Source: Sphingobacterium phlebotomi
Lineage (GTDB): Bacteria; Bacteroidota; Bacteroidia; Sphingobacteriales; Sphingobacteriaceae
Assembly (NCBI RefSeq): GCF_008180195.1
Contig: NZ_VTAV01000003.1
Coordinates: 367,827 to 431,826, forward strand
Reading direction: 5' to 3'
Length of the DNA: 64,000 nucleotides
Each line of letters begins with the position of its first letter. Within the stretch, counting starts at the first letter, position 1. The notes under the pieces are model-generated. The model searched no databases. It was not told the DNA's origin and saw only the letters and a list, made by a program, of their open reading frames with translations. A program made the position numbers and the translations under genes. This document shows positions 55,446 through 63,781 of the stretch, in pieces.

Positions 55446-56873
55446 ATGGTTAAAGAACAAATTTCCATTTTTGATATGTTTAAGATCGGTATCGGGCCAT
55501 CAAGCTCGCATACCCTTGGTCCTTGGCGCGCTGCACAACGCTTTATAAATGTACTGAAAGATCGGGAGATACTTCAAAAGGTGGAGGGTATCCACATTTT
55601 ATTGTATGGTTCTTTAGCGAAAACAGGCGTGGGGCATGGCACTGATATCGCGGTGTTATTAGGGCTCAGTGGCGATGATCCCGTTACATTCGATGTACAT
55701 CGGGTGATGCCGAAGGTGCAGGAAATCAAATCGTCCGGACAACTGGCTCTGGGCGCGGAGCATACCGTGCATTTTTCTTACGCGACGGACTTGTTGTTTC
55801 TCTATACCGAAAGCTTACCTTTTCATCCCAATGCCCTGACTTTTCAAGCATTTTTAACCGATGGTATTGCTGTATCTGAAACCTACTATTCCATTGGAGG
55901 AGGTTTTGTCGTGCAGGAAAACGACACAGCTGGTGTTTTACAGGAAGTTGATTTGGCATTTCCTGTGGATACGGCTCAGCAGCTCATGACGTGGTGCATG
56001 CGGACGGGATTGAAAATTTCGGAGTTAGTGATGGAAAATGAACTGGCATGGCGACCCGAAGAAGAAACCAGAAGCGGCATCATGCAAATTTTTCACACGA
56101 TTAAGGATTGTATATATAAAGGTTGTCATACCTCAGGTGTACTTCCCGGTGGATTGCATGTAGAGCGGCGTGCCTCCAAGATGAATAAACGCCTGTTGAA
56201 AGAAAGGATATATCAGAATTACGAATCGTGGGTAGATGCCATACGCGAAGGAGGAAAAGATTTTAACTATATTCTGGATTGGGTAAGTTGCTTCGCCCTG
56301 GCGGTCAACGAGGAAAATGCTTCTTTCGGGCGAGTGGTCACGGCGCCTACTAACGGTGCTTCTGGCGTAATTCCCGCCGTATTGCAGTATTATATTACCT
56401 TTCACAATGCCTATAAGGAGGAGAAAATTATGCAGTTCATTGCTTCGGCATCTGAAATTGGATCTATTTTTAAAAAGGGAGCAACAATTTCGGCTGCAAT
56501 GGGTGGCTGTCAAGCAGAAATTGGCGTATCGTCCGCCATGGCGGCGGGTGCATTGACAGAATGTTTGGGTGGTTCGCAACGTCAAGTACTAATGGCGGCG
56601 GAAATTGCGATGGAACACCATTTAGGATTGACCTGTGACCCTATCGGAGGTTTAGTACAAATACCTTGTATAGAAAGAAATACAATGGGGGCCGTCAAAG
56701 CCATCACTGCCGCTCAATTGGCATTAAACTCGAATCCTGATAAGGCAAAGGTTAGCCTTGATGCAGTAGTCAGCACAATGTGGGAGACGGCACAGGATAT
56801 GAATGTGAAGTATAAAGAAACTGCGGATGGCGGATTGGCTATTAAAGTGCCACTGAGTTTACCAGAATGTTAG
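55446..56873 (+). CDS. sdaA: L-serine ammonia-lyase (single chain)
   Basis: A 475-residue protein. ATG 55446 was chosen over TTG 55440. The N-terminal beta domain opens [20 protein letters not shown]. The catalytic alpha domain carries [17 protein letters not shown] and the iron-sulfur cysteines in [29 protein letters not shown] and [18 protein letters not shown]. It converts L-serine to pyruvate and ammonia. The unit is complete and stands alone. Confidence 0.95.
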   Translation: MVKEQISIFDMFKIGIGPSSSHTLGPWRAAQRFINVLKDREILQKVEGIHILLYGSLAKTGVGHGTDIAVLLGLSGDDPVTFDVHRVMPKVQEIKSSGQLALGAEHTVHFSYATDLLFLYTESLPFHPNALTFQAFLTDGIAVSETYYSIGGGFVVQENDTAGVLQEVDLAFPVDTAQQLMTWCMRTGLKISELVMENELAWRPEEETRSGIMQIFHTIKDCIYKGCHTSGVLPGGLHVERRASKMNKRLLKERIYQNYESWVDAIREGGKDFNYILDWVSCFALAVNEENASFGRVVTAPTNGASGVIPAVLQYYITFHNAYKEEKIMQFIASASEIGSIFKKGATISAAMGGCQAEIGVSSAMAAGALTECLGGSQRQVLMAAEIAMEHHLGLTCDPIGGLVQIPCIERNTMGAVKAITAAQLALNSNPDKAKVSLDAVVSTMWETAQDMNVKYKETADGGLAIKVPLSLPEC

Positions 56874-56883
56874 GCGAAGTGTT

Positions 56884-56891
56884 TATATTTG
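56884..56891 (+). promoter_or_regulatory. -7 element immediately before the MBL-fold gene
   Basis: TATATTTG matches TAnnTTTG exactly and ends 6 nt before the ATG at 56898, so the transcript probably starts at or within a few bases of the start codon. Confidence 0.6.
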
Positions 56892-56897
56892 TTTTGT

Positions 56898-57734
56898 ATG
56901 AATTATTGTGCCTTAGCTTCCGGGAGTAATGGTAATTGCTATTACATCGCCAATGCAGAAAATGCTATCTTGATTGATGTGGGGATCAATGCGAAGCATG
57001 TCGAGTTGCGTATGGCTAATTTAGGGATCGCTCCTACGACGATCAAAGCAATATTCATCACGCACGAACATACAGACCATATCCGTGGGCTAGCCGTTTT
57101 TTGTAAACGGTATCAAATTCCCGTATATATGACTATCGGTTCATACCGTGGATCTCGATTGCAACTACCTGAAAATTTAGTACACATTATTCGTCGAGAT
57201 GAAGTGATAGAGGTTGGTAGTTTGACGATTTGCGGTGTTCCCAAGTACCATGATGCACAAGAACCTTGTAGCTTTTTGGTTTCAGATGGAGAAACCAATA
57301 TTGGGGTGCTAACTGATATTGGCCGTGTTTGTGATAACGTGAAGCACGTTATTCAGCAGGCGGATATCCTCTTGTGGGAAGCAAACTATGATGAAGAGTT
57401 GTTGGATACCGGAAGCTACCCTTTCTTTTTGAAAAACAGAATACGAAATGGTTGGGGGCATCTCTCTAACCATACCGCACTGGAAACCGTTTTGAAATAC
57501 CGGACATGCCGTCTCCGGCATTTGATATTAGGACATCTTTCTGGGCAGAATAATAGCGTGGAACTGGTACGACAAACTTTTGCTCCTCATTTTCGAAAAA
57601 TTAAATTGTCTATTGCCACGCGTTATCAAGAAACGGAATTATTCGATAGCAGAGCGCTGTTACCGCCACTGGCGACTAAGATTATTATACAGCAGGTATC
57701 CTATCAGGCTACTTTTGTTTTTCCTGAATCATAA
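56898..57734 (+). CDS. MBL-fold metallo-hydrolase (YycJ/WalJ-like)
   Basis: A 278-residue protein; ATG 56898 was preferred over an upstream TTG. It begins MNYCALASGSNGNCYYI, the usual start of this family. The zinc motif is ITHEHTDHIRGL, with further ligands in PKYHDAQEPCSFL, GVLTDIGRVCDNV and LGHLSGQNNS. Homologues of the YycJ/VicX/WalJ branch are probable nucleases tied to replication or cell-wall control. No associated walKR genes are present. Confidence 0.85.
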   Translation: MNYCALASGSNGNCYYIANAENAILIDVGINAKHVELRMANLGIAPTTIKAIFITHEHTDHIRGLAVFCKRYQIPVYMTIGSYRGSRLQLPENLVHIIRRDEVIEVGSLTICGVPKYHDAQEPCSFLVSDGETNIGVLTDIGRVCDNVKHVIQQADILLWEANYDEELLDTGSYPFFLKNRIRNGWGHLSNHTALETVLKYRTCRLRHLILGHLSGQNNSVELVRQTFAPHFRKIKLSIATRYQETELFDSRALLPPLATKIIIQQVSYQATFVFPES

Positions 57735-57777
57735 ATTCGGTATCCATCTGTACGCATAAATTTAAATCAGTTTAGGC

Positions 57778-57847
57778 ATAAAAAAAAGGTTTTCAAACGG
57801 GGAGAATGAAAACCTTTAGCTAACCAATTATAAACCTAAATTATGAT
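57778..57847 (-). ncRNA. Putative small RNA A (promoter, conserved 5' block, C-rich-loop terminator)
   Basis: The minus strand reads TCATAATTTAGGTT, then TATAATTGGTTAGC, then an 11-bp perfect stem AAAGGTTTTCA/TGAAAACCTTT (57807-57817 with 57785-57795), loop containing CTCCCCG, and a T run. A full promoter precedes it (see 57852-57883). No open reading frame of note is inside. Predicted length is about 70 nt. The same 5' block occurs at 60470 and 62167 with unrelated stems. Confidence 0.65.
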
Positions 57848-57851
57848 ACTG

Positions 57852-57883
57852 CAAATGTATGGTGTTTTTCTTCTCTCTCCAAA
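57852..57883 (-). promoter_or_regulatory. Promoter of small RNA A
   Basis: On the minus strand TTTG (57883-57880), exactly 20 nt, then TACATTTG (57859-57852). This matches the Bacteroidota TTTG/TAnnTTTG promoter. The conserved RNA block begins about 5 nt further on. Confidence 0.75.
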
Positions 57884-58035
57884 TTATTTCATGCTCTATC
57901 ACATCTTTTTTACAAAAAGGGGCGGTTATGATTTTAACTGTTGATTCGGCATACTTCTTGAATATAGAGAGGCAACTACTATTGAAAATAATTTTGGGGC
58001 TCATTAGCGGAGTAACATATAATGATGGAAAGAAC

Positions 58036-58155
58036 ATGAACAAGTTGAGGAATAAATATGATCGTGTGCCGTTTGCAGCGCGTACATTTTGGGTTTTAGT
58101 TTTATTTGTACTTATTTTAATAGTCGAGCTTTTGACATTACACAGACTCGGTTAA
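58036..58155 (+). CDS. Small single-pass membrane protein
   Basis: Thirty-nine residues starting MNKLRNKYDRVPFAARTFW, then a hydrophobic helix (VLVLFVLILIVELLTL) and a short tail HRLG. A purine-rich GGAAAG lies 7 nt before ATG 58036. Basic N-terminus plus one helix predicts N-in topology. No family was recognised. The reading frame extends upstream without a better start, so the initiation site is uncertain. Confidence 0.5.
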   Translation: MNKLRNKYDRVPFAARTFWVLVLFVLILIVELLTLHRLG

Positions 58156-58358
58156 TCTAAGGTAGATGTAATACGGCGGACGGGTTTTAGGACGGGAGTG
58201 TATTTAAAATGCTACGATTAGTTGCGTTCTCAGAACAGATTAAAATGCCGGGCCCCATTCTACGAATGCTTCCATAATGGGGATATGCTATATGAAGAAA
58301 ACTGGATTTAAAGAAGAAATTTTATTTTAATAAAATAATAGAACTAGACTATCCAAGG
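58156..58358. promoter_or_regulatory. Leader with a hairpin before the nucleotide-sugar dehydratase gene
   Basis: CCCCATT (58253-58259) pairs with AATGGGG (58276-58282) across 16 nt, about 77 nt before the ATG. No T run follows, so a simple terminator is unlikely. Otherwise nothing recognisable is in this stretch. Confidence 0.4.
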
Positions 58359-60278
58359 ATGGATTTGAATGTACTGAAGAAGAAGTTGCGGAAGGATAAC
58401 CCGCGCTGGGTTATTTTATTGATTGACCTTATTATCGTGTTTGGATGCTATGTAGCGTTCAATTTTATTTTAAATAGCTTTTTAGGGAAATTCGACATAG
58501 GCTTGATGTTTAAGCACAGCATACTAGTCCTGTTAGTTTATCTGATTTCTTTTCTCTCCATGAAGACCTATCGCGAAATTGTGCGGCATACTGGTCTTAG
58601 CGAAGCCATCCGTATTTTCAAAACGGTTTGGTTAGCCTGTATGATACTTTTTCTTGTTACCTTATTGGTTCGTTCCACCACGATGAAGGATTCGATATGG
58701 GGAGAGTATCTCCGTCTATCTTATGCTGTGGTTTTTTCGCATGGCTTTTTCACGATGGTGATGTTGGTTGCGGCGCGGGTAGTCTATAGACAGATTTATG
58801 AATTACTGTTTTTTACAAAAAGGAAAAGCAGGCACGTCCTGATCTTTGGTGCGTCCAGACCCGGTTTGGTAGCCTATGCTATGTTGCAAGACGATATTCG
58901 ATCGAAAAACAAAGTCATTGCTTTTGTAGAAGATAAACCTAATAGGGTAGGGAAAAACTCACGAGGGATACGAATTTTACATATCACCGATATCGATCAA
59001 AATTTTGTGCGAAAAAACGATATTGACGAAGTCATTATTGCTGTTGAAAATGATGATCCGGAGCGTCTTTCACGCGTGACTGACCATTTTCATAACTTGA
59101 ATATCGAACTTAAAATTATGCAGCCCGGTCGTTCTTTGCTCAATGGAGGAGGTAAACGACAAATCCGTCAATTACGAATTGAAGATCTTTTGGGAAGAAA
59201 ACCCATTAAATTGGATAATCCTGTTGTAGAAAAAGAATTAAAGGGACGAACGATATTGATAACGGGTGCCGCAGGCTCTATTGGAAGCGAGCTCGCGAGG
59301 CAGATTGCTATTCTCCCTTATAGAAGAATTATTCTGCTAGATCAAGCGGAGTCCGCATTGTATGATGTGCAGCAAACTATCCATACTTCTAATCCCAATG
59401 AGGCGTATTTTGTTGTAGGAGACGTGCGTGACAAAACCTTTATGCGACGTATATTTGAAACGCATTGCCCAGATGTGGTTTTTCATGCAGCAGCGTATAA
59501 ACATGTGCCGCTAATGGAAGCAAATCCCTACGAAGCTATTTGGACAAATGTATATGGCAGTCGCATTATGGCAGACTTGTCGATGGACTATAATGTGTAT
59601 AAGTTTGTAATGATCTCGACAGATAAAGCTGTCAACCCTACAAACGTTATGGGAGCCTCAAAACGAGCTGCGGAGATCTATGTAAATTCTTGCAATGAAC
59701 AGAGTGATACCAACTTTATTATTACACGATTTGGAAATGTATTGGGATCTAACGGCTCGGTCATTCCCCTTTTTGAAAAGCAGATAGCCAAGGGTGGACC
59801 ACTAACATTAACTCACGCGGATATCACACGGTTTTTTATGACTATTCCTGAAGCCTGCCAACTTGTTCTCGAAGCCGGGACTATGGGAAAAGGAGGAGAA
59901 ATTTTTGTTTTTGATATGGGGAAATCGGTCAGAATCATAGATCTGGCCAAACGCATGATTAAATTAAAAGGGTATCGTTACCCACAAGACGTCGATATTA
60001 AGATTGTCGGATTGCGCCCCGGTGAAAAAATATATGAAGAGCTCTTGGCAAACAACGAAAATACGATCAAGACCCACCATCCAAAAATTATGATAGCAAA
60101 AGTTTGCACAAAAGATCTGTTGATGAAAAGAGAACAGATTGGGGTATTATGTAAACTCGTCGAACACAGTGAAATATCATCAGCAGAACACGCTGATTTG
60201 GAAGTTGTTCGTCAATTAAAAGCTATTGTCCCTGAATTTATATCTCAAAATTCCGTTTTTGATAAATTGGATAAATAG
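58359..60278 (+). CDS. Membrane-anchored nucleoside-diphosphate-sugar 4,6-dehydratase (WbpM/CapD/FlaA1-like)
   Basis: A 639-residue protein. Four membrane helices lie in the first ~140 residues (VILLIDLIIVFGCYVAFNFI and others). A first Rossmann-like domain follows (HVLIFGASRPGLVAYAML). The main SDR domain begins about residue 300 with ITGAAGSIGSELARQI and contains ADLSMDYNVYKFVMISTDKA, then NPTNVMGASKRAAEIYV with the active-site lysines. Such enzymes convert UDP-GlcNAc to a 4-keto-6-deoxy sugar for surface polysaccharide. No glycosyltransferases are adjacent, so it may serve a locus elsewhere. Confidence 0.92.
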   Translation: MDLNVLKKKLRKDNPRWVILLIDLIIVFGCYVAFNFILNSFLGKFDIGLMFKHSILVLLVYLISFLSMKTYREIVRHTGLSEAIRIFKTVWLACMILFLVTLLVRSTTMKDSIWGEYLRLSYAVVFSHGFFTMVMLVAARVVYRQIYELLFFTKRKSRHVLIFGASRPGLVAYAMLQDDIRSKNKVIAFVEDKPNRVGKNSRGIRILHITDIDQNFVRKNDIDEVIIAVENDDPERLSRVTDHFHNLNIELKIMQPGRSLLNGGGKRQIRQLRIEDLLGRKPIKLDNPVVEKELKGRTILITGAAGSIGSELARQIAILPYRRIILLDQAESALYDVQQTIHTSNPNEAYFVVGDVRDKTFMRRIFETHCPDVVFHAAAYKHVPLMEANPYEAIWTNVYGSRIMADLSMDYNVYKFVMISTDKAVNPTNVMGASKRAAEIYVNSCNEQSDTNFIITRFGNVLGSNGSVIPLFEKQIAKGGPLTLTHADITRFFMTIPEACQLVLEAGTMGKGGEIFVFDMGKSVRIIDLAKRMIKLKGYRYPQDVDIKIVGLRPGEKIYEELLANNENTIKTHHPKIMIAKVCTKDLLMKREQIGVLCKLVEHSEISSAEHADLEVVRQLKAIVPEFISQNSVFDKLDK

Positions 60279-60469
60279 AGATTGTATATAAGGGGTAATA
60301 AAATTGTTCTTAAATAATAGGGCATTATCAAGTATGTTTTTTTTATCCTTCCAAGGAAAGAAATGGCTTCCTAAGGGACAGTTAATCGTTAAAAGATGTT
60401 AAATGGGACGTATAGAAAAAATAAAGCATCGGGTTGTGCGTTTTAAGAATAACAATAGAGTAATTTTTT

Positions 60470-60539
60470 TCATAATTTAGGTTAATTAATAATTGGTTAG
60501 TAGAAAAATCCTGGAGTTCCCCGCTTCAGGATTTTTTTT
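60470..60539 (+). ncRNA. Putative small RNA D (same family, + strand)
   Basis: TCATAATTTAGGTT is followed by AATTAATAATTGGTTAG, then the stem AAAAATCCTGGAG (60504-60516) with CTTCAGGATTTTT (60524-60536), loop TTCCCCG and a T run to 60539. A weak TAATTTTT sits just upstream at 60461-60468. It could be the distal 3' end of the dehydratase transcript, which stops 190 nt before. The conserved block and C-rich loop match copies A and B. Confidence 0.55.
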
Positions 60540-60634
60540 AAAAAATGATGGTTATCACCTTTCCGTCAAGAATTTTCATGAGCTATTTCGTCACTGTTGC
60601 TGAATGAGTATTCATGAAAGTTTTATTTTTGTAT

Positions 60635-60642
60635 TAACTTTG
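60635..60642 (+). promoter_or_regulatory. -7 element of the ZIP transporter gene
   Basis: TAACTTTG fits TAnnTTTG and is 27 nt before the ATG at 60670. No -33 partner at good spacing was seen. Confidence 0.6.
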
Positions 60643-60669
60643 TGCATGAAATACCCCAAAGCATAAATA

Positions 60670-61485
60670 ATGGATCATGTTATTAACTACCTTTCGGAAA
60701 TAAATCCTGTATTAGCAGCATTGTATGCGTCCACTTTCACTTGGCTGGTTACGGCTTTAGGCGCGGCATTTGTCTTTTTCTTTAAGACGATGAATCGTAA
60801 TTTTCTCGATTCGATGCTTGGCTTTACAGGGGGTGTTATGGTGGCGGCGAGTATATGGAGTCTATTGATCCCTGCAATAGATATGAGTGAGGGAGATGGA
60901 TTTATGCAAGTGTTGCCTGCTGTTATAGGTTTTTTAATGGGAGCGGGATTTCTTTTTGCACTCGACAAATTATTGCCGCATTTTCATGTTAATTTTAAGC
61001 AAGTCGAGGGTGTAAAATCGCCTTGGCAGAAAACGACATTATTGGTATTGGCCATAACATTGCATAATATTCCAGAAGGGCTTGCCGTAGGTGTTTTGTT
61101 TGGGGCGGTTGCAGCGGGTGTTCCTGAAGCCAGCATCGGTGGGGCTGTGGCCTTGGCTGTGGGAATAGGACTTCAGAACTTCCCCGAAGGCATAGCTGTT
61201 GCTATGCCATTACGTCGTATGGGAATTTCACGACGGAAGAGTTTTTATTATGGACAACTTTCCGCTATTGTGGAACCCATAGCCGCAGTATTGGGTGCGT
61301 TCTCGGTAGCATTTTTTACACCATTATTGCCATATGCACTGGCATTTGCCGCTGGCGCGATGATGTTTGTCGTGGTGGAGGAGGTAATTCCCGAAGCCCA
61401 ACAGAATAAAGATTCGGATTGGGCAACCTTAGGTTTTATTGGGGGATTTATTTTGATGATGTCGTTGGATGTCGTGTTGGGCTAG
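60670..61485 (+). CDS. ZIP family divalent metal transporter
   Basis: A 271-residue protein with about 8 hydrophobic segments. The signature metal site in helix 4 is visible as TLHNIPEGLAVGVLF (residues about 129-143), and the paired site in helix 5 as LQNFPEGIAVAMPLRR. These His/Glu/Asn residues coordinate zinc or iron during uptake. It resembles the ZupT/GufA branch. There is no adjacent metal regulator. The glycosylase gene follows by 28 nt. Confidence 0.93.
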   Translation: MDHVINYLSEINPVLAALYASTFTWLVTALGAAFVFFFKTMNRNFLDSMLGFTGGVMVAASIWSLLIPAIDMSEGDGFMQVLPAVIGFLMGAGFLFALDKLLPHFHVNFKQVEGVKSPWQKTTLLVLAITLHNIPEGLAVGVLFGAVAAGVPEASIGGAVALAVGIGLQNFPEGIAVAMPLRRMGISRRKSFYYGQLSAIVEPIAAVLGAFSVAFFTPLLPYALAFAAGAMMFVVVEEVIPEAQQNKDSDWATLGFIGGFILMMSLDVVLG

Positions 61486-61513
61486 ATAATGAATAGGGGA
61501 AATAAGTACAGAT

Positions 61514-62104
61514 ATGAATGAGGAAACCGAGGCATTATATAGAGAGATAAAATGTTGTACGGTCTGTGAATCAAAACTGCCTGCGGGAAGTAACCCCGTG
61601 CTGACAATTGACAATCGTTCAAAAATTTTGATTATAGGACAAGCGCCGGGCAAGAAAGTACATTTATCGGGTGTGCCCTGGGATGACCAAAGTGGAAAAG
61701 AGCTTAGAATTTGGTTAGGTGTTACGGAGGAAGCATTCTATGATTCCGAGAATTTCGCTATTATACCAATGGGGTTTTGTTACCCCGGAAAGGGAAAAAG
61801 CGGAGATTTGCCCCCTCGCATAGAGTGCGCGCCTATATGGCATGAACGTGTGTTGGCACAATTGCAAAATATTAAGCTAACACTGTTAATAGGCCAATAT
61901 GCACAATCTTATTATCTCCAGGGGCAGAAGTATAAGACGTTGACGGAGACTGTGAAAAACTATCAAAACTATTTGCCGAGGTACTTTCCGTTACCACATC
62001 CTTCACCAAGAAATTTTATCTGGATGTCAAAAAATCAATGGTTTAAGAAAGAGGCAGTGCCGGTATTGCAGGAGCAGATTGGCCAAATATTGCATAAGAC
62101 ATAA
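61514..62104 (+). CDS. Uracil-DNA glycosylase family protein
   Basis: A 196-residue protein. The family motif A appears as ILIIGQAPGKKVHLSGVPWD followed by DQSGKELRIWLG. A later CAPIWHERVLAQL and the C-terminal active motif LPHPSPRNFIW are also visible. A CTVC pair near residues 14-17 might bind iron-sulfur, as in family 4 enzymes, but no second Cys pair is clear. It would remove uracil or related bases from DNA. Its stop overlaps the 3' end of small RNA B on the other strand. Confidence 0.85.
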   Translation: MNEETEALYREIKCCTVCESKLPAGSNPVLTIDNRSKILIIGQAPGKKVHLSGVPWDDQSGKELRIWLGVTEEAFYDSENFAIIPMGFCYPGKGKSGDLPPRIECAPIWHERVLAQLQNIKLTLLIGQYAQSYYLQGQKYKTLTETVKNYQNYLPRYFPLPHPSPRNFIWMSKNQWFKKEAVPVLQEQIGQILHKT

Positions 62105-62167
62105 AAAAGAAGCCCCGGAGTCGGGCGACTTCAGGGCTTCCAAACCAATTATTAACCTAAATTATGA
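62103..62167 (-). ncRNA. Putative small RNA B (minus strand, ends at the glycosylase stop)
   Basis: The minus strand reads TCATAATTTAGGTT, AATAATTGGTTTG, then GAAGCCC (62140-62134) pairing with GGGCTTC (62115-62109) with an inner AGTCG/CGACT pairing, a loop rich in C, and six T. Its 5' block is nearly identical to copy A. A full promoter is less clear than for A; TAGAATTTG lies about 13 nt upstream of the block. Its T run overlaps the stop codon of the glycosylase gene on +, so it is not that gene's own terminator. Confidence 0.55.
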
Positions 62168-62322
62168 GCTAAGGTTTAAACAAATTCTATGCCAAAATTT
62201 TTATAGAATGTAGGCTTCGTATGAGGTGGGGAATTGTGACCCAAAAAATAGACGAGTGTCCTTAATTTTTTGTAAATCGCATTCAATTTTAATACATGTA
62301 GATCTGTAAAGAGAGAATAAAT

Positions 62323-63549
62323 ATGAAAACAGCAATAAGATCATCAACGCATCCGGTGGTAAAAGGAACGGTGTATAGTATTTTATTCGCAATAAGTTTT
62401 GGACACTTTATCAACGACTTATTGCAAGCAGTTATACCATCGATTTATCCAATGCTAAAAGAGAATTTCAACTTAAATTTCACGCAGATTGGTCTTATCA
62501 CTTTGGCTTTTCAATTGTCCGCTTCTATATTACAGCCGTTTGTAGGACGCTATACAGATAGGAGGCCAAACCCAAAATCACTTGCCATTGGTATGGGATT
62601 TACATTAGTTGGGTTGATGTCTTTATCTATGGCTTCGAACTTTTTGTTTGTTCTCCTTTCCGTTTGTTTGGTTGGGATTGGTTCGTCCGTTTTCCATCCA
62701 GAAGCCTCCCGTGTCGCTCAACTTGCCTCGGGAGGTAAGAAGGGACTCGCGCAATCCATTTTTCAGGTGGGTGGAAATGCAGGCAGTGCTGTAGGTCCGT
62801 TAATGGCGGCTTTAATTATTATGCCTCACGGGCAGCGCCATATTCAGTGGTTTTGTTTAATTGCTATTGTCGGGATTTTACTGCTATCCGTGGTGGGAAA
62901 ATGGTATAAAGGGAATATACAAGAAAGGGCGAGACAGAAGAGCGTGCCAAGAGTAGAAGAGCAGAGCCCGATCAATCCTACTTACGTATTGAGTCGTGGG
63001 AAGGTGATAGGCTCTATTGTCATTTTGCTTGTGCTGATTTTTTCGAAGTATATTTATATGACATCCATGACGAGTTATTTTACCTTTTATTTGATAGGTA
63101 AATTTGGGGTTAGTGTTCAAGAATCACAATTTTATTTATTTGCGTTTCTTGCGGCAGTCGCGGTGGGAACAATATTGGGAGGTCCGTTAGGTGACCGTTA
63201 TGGGCGTAAACTCATTATATGGATTTCTATTTTGGGCGCAGCTCCTTTTACCTTATTGCTGCCTCACGTCGGCTTGACGCTTACAGTTATATTAGCGATC
63301 ATTATTGGCGTAATTATCTCCTCTGCTTTTTCCGCTATTTTGGTGTATGCCACCGATTTGGTTCCTGGTAAAGTGGGTATGATTGCGGGACTGTTTTTTG
63401 GCTTTGCTTTTGGAATCGCAGGGCTGGGCTCCGCATTCTTGGGTTGGCTAGCCGATCGTACCAGTATTGAATACATATATCAAATCTGTGCTTATCTTCC
63501 GCTGATCGGCGTAGTGACTTGGTTTTTACCAAATGTGAAAGGTCGTTGA
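62323..63549 (+). CDS. MFS efflux transporter, fosmidomycin-resistance (Fsr)-like
   Basis: A 408-residue protein with 12 predicted membrane helices. The Fsr-branch features are SFGHFINDLLQAVIPSIYPM in the first helix, PFVGRYTDRRPNPK in loop 2-3, and GSSVFHPEASRVAQLASGGK. The second half has LGGPLGDRYGRKLIIW. Members export fosmidomycin and other small molecules. The true substrate here is unknown. It is the last protein gene before the rRNA-like promoter region. Confidence 0.9.
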   Translation: MKTAIRSSTHPVVKGTVYSILFAISFGHFINDLLQAVIPSIYPMLKENFNLNFTQIGLITLAFQLSASILQPFVGRYTDRRPNPKSLAIGMGFTLVGLMSLSMASNFLFVLLSVCLVGIGSSVFHPEASRVAQLASGGKKGLAQSIFQVGGNAGSAVGPLMAALIIMPHGQRHIQWFCLIAIVGILLLSVVGKWYKGNIQERARQKSVPRVEEQSPINPTYVLSRGKVIGSIVILLVLIFSKYIYMTSMTSYFTFYLIGKFGVSVQESQFYLFAFLAAVAVGTILGGPLGDRYGRKLIIWISILGAAPFTLLLPHVGLTLTVILAIIIGVIISSAFSAILVYATDLVPGKVGMIAGLFFGFAFGIAGLGSAFLGWLADRTSIEYIYQICAYLPLIGVVTWFLPNVKGR

Positions 63550-63649
63550 TGGTTAGCTGAAAAGGCATGTTTTCTGAGCTGAAGAAAAAATTATCGACCA
63601 CGTTTGCAGTAAGTTGTATACTGTTTGATGCTAACATTGGAGAAATTGG

Positions 63650-63680
63650 TTGGATTATGTGATTAATTTTTCTACCTTTG
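63650..63680 (+). promoter_or_regulatory. Strong promoter P1 of a probable rRNA operon
   Basis: TTG (63650-63652), 20 nt and TACCTTTG (63673-63680) form a consensus promoter. It is followed by a GC-rich CCCCACTCCGCGAGGGAGGG hairpin-like leader. Confidence 0.7.
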
Positions 63681-63750
63681 CCCCACTCCGCGAGGGAGGG
63701 GAGGTTACCTTAGGGGTATCCGTAAGGGAGGATGAAAAAGAAAATATTTT

Positions 63751-63781
63751 TTTGTTTTTCCGGAAAACTTTCCTACCTTTG
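63751..63781 (+). promoter_or_regulatory. Strong promoter P2 of a probable rRNA operon
   Basis: TTTG (63751-63754), 19 nt and TACCTTTG (63774-63781). Tandem with P1, 101 nt apart, and sharing the same -7 octamer. Confidence 0.75.

Noticed and set aside
57859..58035. N-terminal extension of the small membrane protein
   Set aside because: The upstream start overlaps the promoter of small RNA A and the sequence lacks protein character until ATG 58036.
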